Shown here one piece after another: positions 1 to 9,583 of a stretch of 64,000 bases of DNA. Origin of the DNA: Planomicrobium okeanokoites (GTDB lineage Bacteria; Bacillota; Bacilli; Bacillales_A; Planococcaceae); NCBI RefSeq assembly GCF_003428875.1, contig NZ_QQRS01000004.1, positions 326,746-390,745 on the forward strand, given 5' to 3'. Position 1 is the first letter of the stretch, and every line of letters begins with the position of its first letter. Below the pieces are notes generated by a model. It was not told the DNA's origin. It saw only the letters and a program-made list of their open reading frames with translations, and ran no database searches. The position numbers and the translations under genes were made by a program.

Positions 1-545
1 TTACTGGCACCATCCATGGCCCCGTAAAAATCCGCTTCCTGGCTGACTTTTTCCCTGCGGTTTTTCGCTTCCATATCCGAAATCATGCCCGCACCAAGAT
101 CGGCGTCGATGCTCATCTGTTTACCGGGCATCGAATCGAGCGTAAATCGTGCGGCAACTTCCGCTACCCGCTCCGAACCTTTCGTGATGACGAGGAATTG
201 GATGATGACAAGAATCAGGAACACCAGAATACCAATGATGGCACTCCCTCCGACTACGAATGAACCGAATGTCTCGATCACTTCACCGCCGGTTTGATTG
301 GTCAGGATCGACCGTGTCGTCGAAACGTTCAAGCCCAGACGGAACAGCGTCGTCAACAACAGCAATGTCGGGAAAATCGAGAATTGCAGCGCTTCTTTCG
401 TATTCATCGCCACCAGCAGGATGGTCATGGCTAGGCTGATATTTATGAGGATCAATACATCGAGTAATAATGGCGGCAACGGAATGACCATCATGACGAC
501 GATCATAAGTACGGATACTAAGACTGCATAATCTCTGATTTTCAA
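1..545 (-). CDS. flhA: FlhA, flagellar export gate protein (partial, N-terminal part)
   Basis: This is the first ~180 residues of FlhA, the largest membrane protein of the flagellar type III export gate; the rest lies left of the window. The translation shows two early hydrophobic segments, the family signature around ALQFSIFPTLLLL and FRLGLNVSTTRSIL, and the conserved DSMPGKQMSIDADL stretch of the cytoplasmic FHIPEP loop. I chose the TTG at 545 (protein begins MKIRDYAVL, like the Bacillus protein), 12 bases after an AGGAG at 558-562. An in-frame ATG at 555-557 touches that ribosome site directly and is less likely. It follows flhB after an unusually long 400-base spacer filled by a repeat. 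Confidence 0.95.
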   Translation of the reverse strand, partial: MKIRDYAVLVSVLMIVVMMVIPLPPLLLDVLILINISLAMTILLVAMNTKEALQFSIFPTLLLLTTLFRLGLNVSTTRSILTNQTGGEVIETFGSFVVGGSAIIGILVFLILVIIQFLVITKGSERVAEVAARFTLDSMPGKQMSIDADLGAGMISDMEAKNRREKVSQEADFYGAMDGAS

Positions 546-557
546 GTTATTTCCCAT

Positions 558-954
558 CTCCTAATGCTTTCGTGAATGTTTTTATGTAATAAAATTTACT
601 TTAATAAGTCGCTTGGCGCTTAGGACAGTGCAAAAATTATGCTCCTGCGCACTGCTCGTCGCAAAGGATGCGCCATCTTCGTATGGCGAACCTTAGCTCC
701 CGCAATAAGCCGAGAAGTGCACTCGTCTTTTACTCCGTCGGCATTCGCCTGCTCCATAGGCGCGCCGGCGCTGAGAGAGTGGCTTTTATTGAGAGAGTAT
801 ATGAGATATGGAGCAAAACAGCGAAGACTCCTGGGGGACCAAGTGAAGTGCTGAGATCCACTCGGACGAAGTGGAACGAGACCGAGTTAGCTCAGCACAA
901 GCCCCCCGGAAAGCGAAGCTGTTTTGCGGAATATCGTTTATGAATTCTATTTTT
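558..954. repeat. flhB-flhA spacer with interspersed repeat A, copy 1
   Basis: No gene is seen here. Bases ~803-936 are a copy of a palindromic element (repeat A) found twice more in the flagellar region (15161-15296 and 24746-24908, opposite orientation). Its ends are imperfect 17-base inverted repeats (ATATGGAGCAAAACAGC against GCTGTTTTGCGGAATAT), and a second hairpin lies inside (GCTGAG...CACTCGG...CCGAGT..GCTCAGC). The ~200 bases to its left (600-800) are GC-richer than the rest of the spacer and also look repetitive: a short piece (CGTCGCAAA...CCATCTTCGT) recurs near 63650. The element could fold in the operon mRNA; whether it terminates or only processes the transcript cannot be told from sequence. 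Confidence 0.8.
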
Positions 955-2043
955 CTAACTGATTTTGCCTTTCAAACGGTAGATATATGCCAACACCTCG
1001 GCTACTGCCATGAAGAGATCTTCCGGCACGTAGTCGCCCACTTCCACTTGTGCGTACAATGCGCGGGCGAGCGGTTTATTTTCCATAATCACAATATCAA
1101 GTTCTTTCGCTTTTTCTTTGATTTTCAGTGCCAGATGATCTTTTCCCATCGCAATGACCTGCGGGGCTTCCATCGTCTCGGCATCGTATTTGATCGCGAT
1201 CGCGTAATGCGTCGGGTTTGTAATCAGGACGTCCGCATTCGGCAAATCCTGTATCATCCGGTTCATGCTCATCTGTCGTTGCTTTTCTTTGATTTTCTGC
1301 TTGATGAGCGGATCGCCTTCCGATTTTTTGTACTCATCTTTGATGTCCTGTTTCGACATCTTTATTCCTTTTTCGAACTCGTATTTCTGATAGATATAAT
1401 CCAGCACCGCCAGGCATAGCAGAATGATCGAAGCGGTCAGTCCCAGTTTGACGACCAGTCCGCCGACAAAGCTCAAGGCATGTGGCACACTTTGCTGGGA
1501 CAATAAAAACAATTCTTCTTTCGACGCCCATAGAACAAGGAAAGCGGCAGTTCCGATGATGGAAATTTTTAATAATGATTTTGCCAGTTCCACCAGAGCG
1601 CGTACCGAGAAGATGCGTTTTGCGCCTTTGATCGGGTCGATCCGCTCCAGTTTTGCCATCAACGGGTCTGTCGAGAAAATCGGGCCGATTTGTATGTAGT
1701 TTCCGAAAAAGCCGAAAATCATGCCAATCAACGCCATCGGGACCATGATTTTCAATCCTTCAAATGACATCTGTTCGAGCAGGGTCCGAGTGGAAGCAGG
1801 TGTCAGATCCCAGTTGAAGAACTGCGTCAAGTTGATGCGGAACATAGCAAGAATCTGGTCAAGCATCCAGCCGCCGGTGAAGTATAGCAACAGGACGCCG
1901 CCAAGCATGATCATCGCCGCAGCGACTTCAGGGCTTTTCGCAACCTGTCCTTTGCGTTTCGACTCCTGCCTTTTCTGCGGTGTCGCTTTTTCGGTTTTTT
2001 CACCCGCGAAAAACTGAAGATCAAGAACCAATCGTTTCTGCAC
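955..2043 (-). CDS. flhB: FlhB, flagellar export switch protein
   Basis: FlhB (362 aa) is the export-gate subunit that changes substrate specificity from rod/hook to filament proteins. The N-terminus carries the family start (LDLQFFAGEKTEKATPQKR), four membrane segments follow, and the cytoplasmic domain holds the autocleavage motif N276-P277-T-H. The start is GTG at 2041-2043, directly after the fliR stop (TAA-GTG), with the ribosome site GGGAGGG inside the fliR 3' end, so translation is probably coupled. Length is normal for Bacilli. Confidence 0.97.
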   Translation of the reverse strand: MQKRLVLDLQFFAGEKTEKATPQKRQESKRKGQVAKSPEVAAAMIMLGGVLLLYFTGGWMLDQILAMFRINLTQFFNWDLTPASTRTLLEQMSFEGLKIMVPMALIGMIFGFFGNYIQIGPIFSTDPLMAKLERIDPIKGAKRIFSVRALVELAKSLLKISIIGTAAFLVLWASKEELFLLSQQSVPHALSFVGGLVVKLGLTASIILLCLAVLDYIYQKYEFEKGIKMSKQDIKDEYKKSEGDPLIKQKIKEKQRQMSMNRMIQDLPNADVLITNPTHYAIAIKYDAETMEAPQVIAMGKDHLALKIKEKAKELDIVIMENKPLARALYAQVEVGDYVPEDLFMAVAEVLAYIYRLKGKIS

Positions 2044-2823
2044 TTATGTCCCTCCCATAATCTTGACCAATTGCGCCATGCTCATCATGATTTTTTCGAA
2101 TAAAAATTGCAGCAGATAAAAGAAGATGGGCATTGTCAGCAATAACAGGACAAAGCCGGTGAAAATCTTAACCGGAAAACCGACTGCAAAAATATTTAAT
2201 TGCGGTACCGTTTTCGCCAGAATTCCTAGAGCCACATCGACCAGGAACAGCGCTCCGACAATCGGCAAAGCAATTTGCAAAGCAATGGTAAACATTTGTA
2301 CGAATAATGCCGATATAAAAGATGAAAGGTCTCCTGCTTCAAAAGCGAAGGTCATCGTTTCTACCGGAAACAGCCTCAGACTGTGCATCACACCGTCCAG
2401 CAGCATATGATGGCCGTTGACCGTCAGCATGAAAAGAAGTGCCATCATGTATTTAAAGTGACCGATGATCGGCACCTGGGCGCCTGTTTGCGGGTCAATG
2501 ACATTGGCGATGGCGAATCCCATCTGAAAGTCGATGAACGCTCCTGCAACCTGCACCGCATACAACAGCAGCGCCGCTGTAAATCCAAGTGCCAGGCCAA
2601 CACCGATTTCCTTTATGACCATGAACGTATAATAGGCGTCCAGCACAATCGGCTCTTCGGCCGGCAGAGTGGAAACAGCTATCAGCGCAATGAACACTCC
2701 GAGGCCAATCTTGAATTGGTTAGGCATGCCCTTCATCGAGAAAATCGGTGCAATGAGAAAGAAACTCGTAAACCGAATAAGTACTAATAAGAAATATGGC
2801 AAAACTTCTAAAATAGAATTCAT
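2044..2823 (-). CDS. fliR: FliR, flagellar export gate protein
   Basis: FliR (259 aa) is a polytopic membrane subunit of the FliPQR export-gate complex. The sequence is hydrophobic along most of its length, with the family features RFTSFFLIAPIFS near the N-terminus and a conserved QVAGAFIDFQMGFAIANVIDP loop near residue 90. It lies between fliQ (10-base gap) and flhB (no gap) in the standard order fliP-fliQ-fliR-flhB. Confidence 0.96.
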   Translation of the reverse strand: MNSILEVLPYFLLVLIRFTSFFLIAPIFSMKGMPNQFKIGLGVFIALIAVSTLPAEEPIVLDAYYTFMVIKEIGVGLALGFTAALLLYAVQVAGAFIDFQMGFAIANVIDPQTGAQVPIIGHFKYMMALLFMLTVNGHHMLLDGVMHSLRLFPVETMTFAFEAGDLSSFISALFVQMFTIALQIALPIVGALFLVDVALGILAKTVPQLNIFAVGFPVKIFTGFVLLLLTMPIFFYLLQFLFEKIMMSMAQLVKIMGGT

Positions 2824-2833
2824 TGCAAGCTCC

Positions 2834-3103
2834 CTATCCGATTATTCGCGGAAGGCTTTGGAACAGATTGCGCGTGTAATCCAACAGCGTTGTCAGCATC
2901 CACGGGCCGAAAACGACCAGCGAAATGAATACAGCGAGTATTTTCGGTATGAACGCCAAAGTCTGTTCCTGAATCTGCGTCATCGCCTGAAACACACTGA
3001 CGAGCAGGCCGACACCCAGTGCGATCAGCAGCATCGGCGCCGCAATGATGATGATTGTATAAATCGATTGTTCTGCCAGTTTAATTACCATATCTGGAGT
3101 CAT
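2834..3103 (-). CDS. fliQ: FliQ, flagellar export gate protein
   Basis: FliQ (89 aa) is the small two-helix membrane subunit of the export gate. Two hydrophobic helices (about residues 16-38 and 52-75) flank a short polar turn with the family motif VFQAMTQIQEQTLAFIPK. Size and place between fliP and fliR fit exactly. Confidence 0.97.
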   Translation of the reverse strand: MTPDMVIKLAEQSIYTIIIIAAPMLLIALGVGLLVSVFQAMTQIQEQTLAFIPKILAVFISLVVFGPWMLTTLLDYTRNLFQSLPRIIG

Positions 3104-3122
3104 TGAGTTCTTCCTTCCTTAT

Positions 3123-3812
3123 CTAAAAACTAAGCAGCAGCGATTCGATGATCAGGTACCAGCCGTCGACCAGTACGAACAACAGGATTTTGAACGGCAA
3201 TGAAATCATTACCGGCGGCAGCATCATCATCCCCATCGCCATCAAGGTGCTGGCCACGACCATATCGATTATCAGGAACGGGATGAAGATGACGAAGCCG
3301 ATCTGGAACGCTGTCTTGAGCTCACTGATGGCAAATGCCGGAATCAGCGAAGTCAGCGGAATTTCCGCTATGCTGTCGGGCTTTTCCATTTCAGCGTATT
3401 TATAAAATAATGCTAAATCTTTTTCACGTGTATGCTTCGCCATGAACTCTTTCATCGGCAAAGCGGCTGAGTCCATCGCTTCTTCCTGTCCGATCTCGCC
3501 GTCCAAATATGGCTGAAGAGCGGTTTCATTGATCTCCGAGAATATCGGAGCCATGATGAAGAAAGTGAGGAATAATGCCAGTCCCACCAACACCTGGTTC
3601 GGCGGCATCGATTGAGTCCCGAGACCGGTGCGGACAAAGGATAAGACGATGATGATGCGGGTAAAACTGGTCATCAGGATTAAAATCCCTGGAGCTACTG
3701 ACAAGATCGTCAGCAGGAATAATAATTGCAGTGTCGTTGAAACATCTTCAGGATTATCGTTGCCAAAATCGATTCCGGGAATATTGACGAGCAGGAGAAG
3801 AGAATCCATCAT
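3123..3812 (-). CDS. fliP: FliP, flagellar export gate protein
   Basis: FliP (229 aa) forms the core of the export channel with FliQ and FliR. The family signature [20 protein letters not shown] lies near residue 50 and [19 protein letters not shown] near residue 180. A charged periplasmic loop (about 95-150) separates the membrane pairs. The ATG overlaps the fliO stop by four bases (ATGA type). Confidence 0.97.
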   Translation of the reverse strand: MMDSLLLLVNIPGIDFGNDNPEDVSTTLQLLFLLTILSVAPGILILMTSFTRIIIVLSFVRTGLGTQSMPPNQVLVGLALFLTFFIMAPIFSEINETALQPYLDGEIGQEEAMDSAALPMKEFMAKHTREKDLALFYKYAEMEKPDSIAEIPLTSLIPAFAISELKTAFQIGFVIFIPFLIIDMVVASTLMAMGMMMLPPVMISLPFKILLFVLVDGWYLIIESLLLSF

Positions 3813-4471
3813 AACCCGCGTCCTTCTTTATCCTCGGATTGCTGGCCGCCTAAATCCGACTCCAGTTTTTGCTGCTTTTTACGTTGTTTATCAAGGCTCT
3901 GCCTGAACAATTGATCAAACCCTTTCGTTTGGGAAGGGTTCTTCTCCAAGTGTCCGCTGACTTTTTCTTTTATGAAACTGGTGACCGTCTTCGGCAATAA
4001 TGGCGAAGCTTGGGTCTCCACGTCTTTTTCGATTCCATGGATTTCATCGTCTTCGGTGAATTCTTTGATCAATGTCACTTGATCGCCGACACCGATCAGA
4101 TAAATCTGTCCTCCCACTTTTACAAGCTGAAGGGATTTATTGTTGCCTAAGGCTGTTCCGCCCATCAGCTTTACAGCTTGGTTGGGCTGGAGATTTTTCT
4201 GCTTCATCGACAGGAATTTGATCAGGCCGTATATCATGAAAACAATTAATAAGGTATAAAAGATCAATTGGCCGATCACCACGATAAAGCTTTTTTCTTC
4301 CGGCGCCGCCGCTTCTGCAGGTGGTTCCTGCTGTTCAACTGCCGGCTGGTCTGTGTTATAGCTGTCGCTGACTTTCGGGTCGGCGGCTTGTGCAAAGGAT
4401 GGTGCCCATACTGCCGACAGCGTCAGCAGCAGGATCATCATAATACTGTATAAAGACATTTTTTGGATCAA
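3809..4471 (-). CDS. fliO: FliO (FliZ), export-gate assembly protein
   Basis: FliO (220 aa; FliZ in Bacillus) is a bitopic membrane protein that helps FliP rings assemble. It has an N-terminal signal-like hydrophobic segment ending in a SFAQAA cleavage-type site, a periplasmic Pro/Glu/Ala-rich linker, one membrane helix (about 66-88), and a cytoplasmic FliO domain with the [20 protein letters not shown] motif. The start is TTG (4469-4471), 9 bases after AAGGAG; the next ATG is too far from that site. Unlike Bacillus subtilis, no cheY stands between fliY and fliO. Confidence 0.92.
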   Translation of the reverse strand: MIQKMSLYSIMMILLLTLSAVWAPSFAQAADPKVSDSYNTDQPAVEQQEPPAEAAAPEEKSFIVVIGQLIFYTLLIVFMIYGLIKFLSMKQKNLQPNQAVKLMGGTALGNNKSLQLVKVGGQIYLIGVGDQVTLIKEFTEDDEIHGIEKDVETQASPLLPKTVTSFIKEKVSGHLEKNPSQTKGFDQLFRQSLDKQRKKQQKLESDLGGQQSEDKEGRGL

Positions 4472-4497
4472 GCTTGTAGACTCCTTACATAAAGGTA

Positions 4498-5565
4498 TTA
4501 GCGAAGCTTCGAGATTCGTTCTTCTGTAGACAGGATATCGGTAACGCGGACCCCGAAGTTTTCATCGATGACTACAACTTCACCCACGGCAATCAGTTTA
4601 TCGTTTACTAGAATATCGACCGGTTCTCCCGCCAGTTTGTCGAGTTCAATGATCGACCCTTGGGAAACGCCCAGTATTTCTTTGACCGTCCGTTTTGTGC
4701 GTCCCAGTTCCACTGTCACCTGAAGCGGAATATCCATCAGCATATTCAAGTTATTTGGTTCAGTATTCGCTGCGGGCGAATCATCGAAACTTGAAAATTG
4801 CACCGGCTGGATATTTTGGGATGTAACGGCTTGTTCTTTTTTATTCTGTGAATTGCTTTCATTGTTTGAGTCAAATTGCATATCCTGTGTCTCCTCCAGC
4901 TCTTCCTCTTCACCTGAACCGGTTAAGATTCCAGCCATTTGTTTTGCCAGGCGCACCGGAATACACATATAAAATTCCGCGTGCTGCCCGTTCTGCGCTT
5001 TCAATTGAAACGCGGCTTCGGCGAACCATTCTTCCGCAGTAAAATTCGCTGCCGGAAAATCTTCCCGGTCCTCGACCATGTCCATGCCGGACAAGGAATG
5101 GCTGACTTCCGATTCCAATAAAGCGGAGAATGTCTGGGAAACCGATGCATACATCTGCTGCATGATGTCCTGCAGGATCTCGAATTGGCGTTCTGTATCT
5201 TCGCTTGCGCTTTCCGGATCCGCCATCGCAGTCAATGCCTGCACCTGCTCTTTATTCACCGAAACAAATTGGATGCCTGAAACGTCGCCCGTGTATTCAC
5301 CGAGCAGGACGAAGAAAGGCGCCTGCGTTTTTGCCATGATTTCCGTTTTCGGCTTTACTGATAAATTCGGTGAACTCACTGTCACCTGGTCCGACAGCAA
5401 TAAAGACAATACAGCCGATGAGCTGCCAAGTGCCACGCTGAACAGTTCCGTCAGCGCTTCGTTTTCAATTGTGGAAAGTGACGTATCCGCCATCTTCTTC
5501 TCCTCCTTCTCTCCCCGGTTCAATAAGCCGTTTATTTCGTCTGAAGACAAATTACCTGTTACCAT
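4498..5565 (-). CDS. fliY: FliY, flagellar switch protein (FliN-type) with decayed CheC-like domain
   Basis: FliY (355 aa from the chosen start) is the switch-complex subunit of the C-ring. The N-terminus has the CheY-P-binding-like LSSDEINGLL motif; residues ~35-215 match the CheC-like region; the C-terminal ~80 residues are a clear FliN/SpoA domain (LDIPLQVTVELGRTKRT...ILGVSQGSIIELD). The ATG at 5563-5565 sits 9 bases after AGGAGG; the open frame runs further upstream, but that part lies inside fliM. In active CheC/FliY phosphatases each half carries Glu-x-x-Asn; here the first reads E-L-F-S and the second D-I-M-Q, so CheY-P phosphatase activity is doubtful (inference). Confidence 0.93.
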   Translation of the reverse strand: MVTGNLSSDEINGLLNRGEKEEKKMADTSLSTIENEALTELFSVALGSSSAVLSLLLSDQVTVSSPNLSVKPKTEIMAKTQAPFFVLLGEYTGDVSGIQFVSVNKEQVQALTAMADPESASEDTERQFEILQDIMQQMYASVSQTFSALLESEVSHSLSGMDMVEDREDFPAANFTAEEWFAEAAFQLKAQNGQHAEFYMCIPVRLAKQMAGILTGSGEEEELEETQDMQFDSNNESNSQNKKEQAVTSQNIQPVQFSSFDDSPAANTEPNNLNMLMDIPLQVTVELGRTKRTVKEILGVSQGSIIELDKLAGEPVDILVNDKLIAVGEVVVIDENFGVRVTDILSTEERISKLR

Positions 5566-6544
5566 CGCTGTCATCCTCCTGCGTTTGAACATCTGTAATT
5601 TGTACGGCCAAACGGCCCTTAGAGACCCCGGCTTGAGCAAAAAACTTCTGTTTATCATCGACGAGCACCGTCACCGGATCCGAAAAGGATTCCTGCAGAC
5701 GGATCACATCGCCATTTTTCAAATTCAGAAAATCTTCGATATTGATTGTGGAGTTGCCCAAAACCGCTTTAACACTCATCTTGGTGTTTTGCAGCTTTTT
5801 CTCCAAAGCTGCCACTTCATGGTTTTCTTTGGTTTTCTTCTGATTCGCCAGCCAATGCCGTGCTGACAGTTTTGGCAGCACTTTTTCCAGTACCAGGTGC
5901 GGCAGGCATAGATTAATGACGCCTTCGACTTCACCGATTTTCGTGTGGAGCGACACCATGATGACTGTTTCATTCGGCGGTGACATCGTCAGAAATTGCG
6001 GATTCACTTCAATTTCCTTTAATGACGGCGACAAGCGGATGACCGATGTCCATGCTTCCTGGAAACAATCCAGCGCCTTCACGAAAACCCGTTCAATGAT
6101 CGACGTTTCAATTTCCGTCAAATCACTTGTTTTATTCAATGCATTCCCTTGTCCGCCAAGCAGACGGTCGAACATTACGTACGCTACATCCGGAGAAAAT
6201 TCCATCACCATGCTGCCAGGCAGCGGGCTTGCTTCGAATACACCAAGCAGTGAATTTTTCTCGATATTCTGGATGAATTCCTCGTATGAATATTGTTCCA
6301 CTCCCGTTACCGTAAGCTGGACATATGTACGCAGCTGTGTGGAAAAATAAGAAGTCAGCAAGCGCGCAAAGTTTTCGTGGATCCGTGTTAAGGTGCGGAT
6401 CTGATCCTGCGAAAACCGCAATGCTTTTTTGAAGTCATAGTTATTCACTGTACGTTCTTTGCCGATCTTATAAGGTGCTGGCTTCTCTTTTTTAATGGAA
6501 GAAAGAATGGCATCTATATTTTCGTCTGATAAATGATCTACCAT
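5552..6544 (-). CDS. fliM: FliM, flagellar motor switch protein
   Basis: FliM (330 aa) is the middle C-ring protein that binds CheY-P and links to FliG. The N-terminal CheY-binding helix is visible (LSDENIDAILSSI), the middle CheC-like domain contains the motif GVFEASPLPGSMVMEFSPD and the FDRLLGGQG FliG-contact loop, and the C-terminus is a SpoA/FliN-like domain. A GGAGG ribosome site precedes the ATG. It overlaps fliY by 14 bases. Confidence 0.97.
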   Translation of the reverse strand: MVDHLSDENIDAILSSIKKEKPAPYKIGKERTVNNYDFKKALRFSQDQIRTLTRIHENFARLLTSYFSTQLRTYVQLTVTGVEQYSYEEFIQNIEKNSLLGVFEASPLPGSMVMEFSPDVAYVMFDRLLGGQGNALNKTSDLTEIETSIIERVFVKALDCFQEAWTSVIRLSPSLKEIEVNPQFLTMSPPNETVIMVSLHTKIGEVEGVINLCLPHLVLEKVLPKLSARHWLANQKKTKENHEVAALEKKLQNTKMSVKAVLGNSTINIEDFLNLKNGDVIRLQESFSDPVTVLVDDKQKFFAQAGVSKGRLAVQITDVQTQEDDSDGNR

Positions 6545-6557
6545 GGATGTTTCCTCC

Positions 6558-6773
6558 TTATTCCATCGGGTCAGGCTTTTGGACTGTCGGCAGAATGTTG
6601 ATCTGCTGGTAATAGGCGGTCACTTTGTCTGTAACATCCTTTACTGATTCCAGCACATGGATCTTTTTGCCTGACACCAGTGTCACCACTGTGTCCGGTG
6701 TAGCTTCGACTCTTTCGATATAAACCGCGTTTATGGTAAACGGCGTCTGATTTAATTTCGTCAATAGGATCAT
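6558..6773 (-). CDS. flbD: FlbD/SwrD, flagellar motor-power protein
   Basis: FlbD family (71 aa), named SwrD in Bacillus subtilis, where it raises flagellar torque for swarming. The family start MILLTKLNQTPFTINAVYIE and the pattern DTVVTLVSGKKIHVLESVKDV are clear. In most Bacilli fliL follows this gene; here fliM follows directly and fliL lies instead beside motB (22622-23050). Confidence 0.93.
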   Translation of the reverse strand: MILLTKLNQTPFTINAVYIERVEATPDTVVTLVSGKKIHVLESVKDVTDKVTAYYQQINILPTVQKPDPME

Positions 6774-6825
6774 CTAAAAGCGCCTATCGAGGGAAGCTCA
6801 GCTTCCCTCAGGCCGCCCTCCTTTA

Positions 6826-7656
6826 TTATCGTTTCAGGTTAACAACTTCTTGAAGGATTTCATCAGAAGTAGTGATAGTGCGTGAGTTCGCCTGGAAGCC
6901 ACGCTGGGCAATGATCATTTCAGTGAACTCTTCCGTTAGGTCAACGTTCGACATTTCAAGCATGCCGGATGCAACGGATGTGTTGGCTCCCTCAACAGTT
7001 TGTGCATTGATGCCAAGGGCACTTGCTCCACCAGTCATTTCATACAGGGACCCCCCAAACTTGTTTAAGCCTGTAGGGTTTTCCGGGTTCGAAATACCTA
7101 ATCCGAATAAAATCGTTTCTGTTCCATCAGCTGCTTTACCGATTACTTCACCAGCGCGGTTAATGCTGAATGAATCATAGTCATTTGGATTGATAACAAT
7201 CGCTTCGAGATCGCCAGCGACAAAATCATCACCTTGAGCTGCGGTATTTGTGAAGCCCATTACGTTATAGCCTTGGGGATTCACTAAGTTCCCTTCATTT
7301 GTTACGGTGAAGTTACCAGCACGCGTCAAATATTGACCGACGTCTGTTCCAACATCATCCGGGTTCTGCACAATGAAGAAGCCGTCGCCCATCATTGCCA
7401 AGTCCGTTCCAACACCTGTCGTCATAGAAGATCCGGCGTTATGGTTTACGTTGATCGCTCCTGTCGAAGCCCCAAGACCGACTTGCATCGGGTTCGCTCC
7501 TCCACCGGACATGTTCTGGCTCAATAAATCCTGGAAGTTGATCGTGCTTTTCTTGTAGCCGATTGTATTGACGTTGGAAATATTATTACCGATGACATCC
7601 AGTTTCGTTTGGAAACCTTTCATACCTGACACACCTGCATACATTGAACGTAACAT
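6826..7656 (-). CDS. flgE: FlgE, flagellar hook protein (short form)
   Basis: Hook protein (276 aa), the short Bacillus form. The N-terminal rod/hook motif LDVIGNNISNVNTIGYK and the C-terminal EMSNVDLTEEFTEMIIAQRGF motif form the D0 coiled coils; the central part is a small D1 domain. Placed directly after flgD, its capping protein, as expected for the hook gene rather than flgG. Confidence 0.95.
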   Translation of the reverse strand: MLRSMYAGVSGMKGFQTKLDVIGNNISNVNTIGYKKSTINFQDLLSQNMSGGGANPMQVGLGASTGAINVNHNAGSSMTTGVGTDLAMMGDGFFIVQNPDDVGTDVGQYLTRAGNFTVTNEGNLVNPQGYNVMGFTNTAAQGDDFVAGDLEAIVINPNDYDSFSINRAGEVIGKAADGTETILFGLGISNPENPTGLNKFGGSLYEMTGGASALGINAQTVEGANTSVASGMLEMSNVDLTEEFTEMIIAQRGFQANSRTITTSDEILQEVVNLKR

Positions 7657-7698
7657 TTAGTTTTCCCCTTTCAAGTATTGTCCGTATTCGAGTCGGAA

Positions 7699-8169
7699 TC
7701 AGACAATCTCGTTATCATTTTTAATTTCTGTATTCATTTCAATCCTGTTGATTGCTGTGAGTGGAATTTTTTTGCCGCTGTCCAGAAGTTCGACAGTCAG
7801 TTCACCGTTTTTGCTTGATAACGCTTTAACGACTCCCTGGCCCGTTTCCATCTGGCCGTTTACTTCATATGACCAGTCGACTGAAGTGCCGATCAGATTC
7901 GCATGATTTGCCAATGTTTGATTGTTGCTGGAACTGCCGACAAAATTAGTCATGGTCTTATTCAAGTTCGTCAATTGCTCCAGGCTGCTGAACTGCGCCA
8001 TCTGCCCGATGAATTCCGTATCCTTTAACGGCTCCATCGGATCCTGATGCTTCATCTGCGTGACGAGGATCTTCAGGAAAGCATCCTGGCCCAGCGTATT
8101 TTGCGGATCGGACGTCTTTGCCGCTGTCCCCGCCATCGTGTTGGCTGTTGTTGTATTTGCAACGTTCAT
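7699..8169 (-). CDS. flgD: FlgD, hook assembly cap protein
   Basis: FlgD (156 aa) scaffolds hook polymerisation. The signature [19 protein letters not shown] is followed by [14 protein letters not shown], both classic FlgD N-terminal motifs. The C-terminus is a short beta-rich region as in other Bacilli. It follows fliK (control of hook length) and precedes flgE. Confidence 0.96.
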   Translation of the reverse strand: MNVANTTTANTMAGTAAKTSDPQNTLGQDAFLKILVTQMKHQDPMEPLKDTEFIGQMAQFSSLEQLTNLNKTMTNFVGSSSNNQTLANHANLIGTSVDWSYEVNGQMETGQGVVKALSSKNGELTVELLDSGKKIPLTAINRIEMNTEIKNDNEIV

Positions 8170-8188
8170 CAGAACACCTCTTTTCTTG

Positions 8189-9583
8189 TTAAACTGTATA
8201 GTCCACTTTCATCATTCCCGAGTCGAGGTGGTTTCGCTGCACTGCTGTTTTTTCTTCTATCTGCTGATAGCCGTTGCTTTCGCGTCCGGCGTTATTCTGT
8301 CGTTGCTGTTGTGTGAAACGCTGCTCGGATTGGGCATTTTGCTGGCCGAGCGATTGCTGCGAGTTATTTTGCACCACTTCAATCTTCTCAACCGTCAAAC
8401 CTTGCTGGATCAATGTGCTGCGAAGCTGATTCAGCTGAAGATCCAAGGCATCTTTCGCTGCCATGCTGCTTGTGAAAATCTGTGCGGCGATCCGGCCGTT
8501 CGTTTCTGTCAGCCGAATATCCAGATGGCCGAGATGATCCGGTGAAATATTCACTTTGATCTGCGTGCTTTCACCGCTTGTGCTCATGCGCATCGAGTTC
8601 TTGAATACCTCACCCAGCTCTTCGGCCATATTGTTCATCCGCACCACTGGGGGCGGCATCATTGGCGGCTCCGGCTTCGCCTGTACCGGAGGAGCAGTTG
8701 GCGCTTGCGCAGATGCGGCAGTTGGTTTTGCCGTATCTGGCGCAGCCGCGGTTTGGTTCAGGCTCTGCTTGGTGTCATCCTGCTGTGAAGTTTCCTGTTG
8801 CTGTCCTCCGTCGCTTCTACCCGCAGTGACAACAGCAGCAGAAGGTTGTGCTTTAGCCGCCTGTGCTTCATCCGCGTCTACGCTCTTGCTTTCCCCAGCG
8901 ACTTTTAACTGCTTGTCTGTTTCAACTGGTACCACCGCACCGATTTTCGTTGCCTGTTCGCTTTGAACGATTGCTGCTGAAACTTTTTTTCCGCTGTCAG
9001 CGAGTGAGCCGGTGATCTCCAGGATTTTATTGGCGATCTTTTCGATTTTTTCAGCATCCAAAGCGATTGTTTTTCCTTCGACCCCCATTAAACTCGTACT
9101 GGCGTCGAACTTTTTAGTATCAGCCGCTCCAGTTGCCGGCAATATATCACTTAACTTTTTAACCAGCTCGATCAGTTTTGACTGGACTTCTTTCGGGATC
9201 ATCTGTTTTTCAGTATCGGGATTAACTGGTGTGAACTTTCTCTTTCCAGTCGTATCGACAAGAATCGTCCCTTCTTTTCTTGCCGGCTGCAAATTGACCA
9301 ATTGCATCAATTCATACATAAGTTTTTGCTGTTCTTCTGAAAGCTCTTCAACTGGCTGCTCCTGCAGGGCAGCAAGCATGTCTTCAATCTTTGCCAGCAA
9401 GTGATCCGGCAGTGCCTGGCCGGAGCTGTCGCTCTGTTTTGCGCCGCCAGCCAAGGATTGGAACAGGCTTGAGAAGGCTTTCGACCCTTCAGCCGACGGG
9501 GCTTCAGCTTTGGCAGATGCTGATTCGCCGGACGGTTTAATATTCATAGTAGATACTGGACCCGCAATATTTATCGGATTCAC
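8189..9583 (-). CDS. fliK: FliK, hook-length control protein
   Basis: FliK (464 aa) measures the hook and triggers the FlhB switch. The first ~330 residues are low-complexity, rich in Ala, Gln, Pro and Thr (the ruler region). The C-terminal ~110 residues are the folded FliK domain ([20 protein letters not shown]...[13 protein letters not shown]) followed by a Gln/Asn-rich tail. The start is GTG at 9581-9583, overlapping the fliJ stop by four bases. The ylxF (MotE-like) gene that lies between fliJ and fliK in Bacillus subtilis is absent. Confidence 0.93.
   Translation of the reverse strand: MNPINIAGPVSTMNIKPSGESASAKAEAPSAEGSKAFSSLFQSLAGGAKQSDSSGQALPDHLLAKIEDMLAALQEQPVEELSEEQQKLMYELMQLVNLQPARKEGTILVDTTGKRKFTPVNPDTEKQMIPKEVQSKLIELVKKLSDILPATGAADTKKFDASTSLMGVEGKTIALDAEKIEKIANKILEITGSLADSGKKVSAAIVQSEQATKIGAVVPVETDKQLKVAGESKSVDADEAQAAKAQPSAAVVTAGRSDGGQQQETSQQDDTKQSLNQTAAAPDTAKPTAASAQAPTAPPVQAKPEPPMMPPPVVRMNNMAEELGEVFKNSMRMSTSGESTQIKVNISPDHLGHLDIRLTETNGRIAAQIFTSSMAAKDALDLQLNQLRSTLIQQGLTVEKIEVVQNNSQQSLGQQNAQSEQRFTQQQRQNNAGRESNGYQQIEEKTAVQRNHLDSGMMKVDYTV

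Noticed and set aside
639..943. Two overlapping plus-strand frames in the flhB-flhA spacer
   Set aside because: They run through repeat A and resemble no protein; such frames arise from GC-rich palindromes.
5566..5658. Longer N-terminus for FliY
   Set aside because: The extension lies inside fliM in another frame and lacks a ribosome site; AGGAGG at 5575-5580 supports the ATG at 5563-5565.
5078..5866. 262-codon plus-strand frame
   Set aside because: It is antisense to fliY and fliM and shows no protein family pattern.
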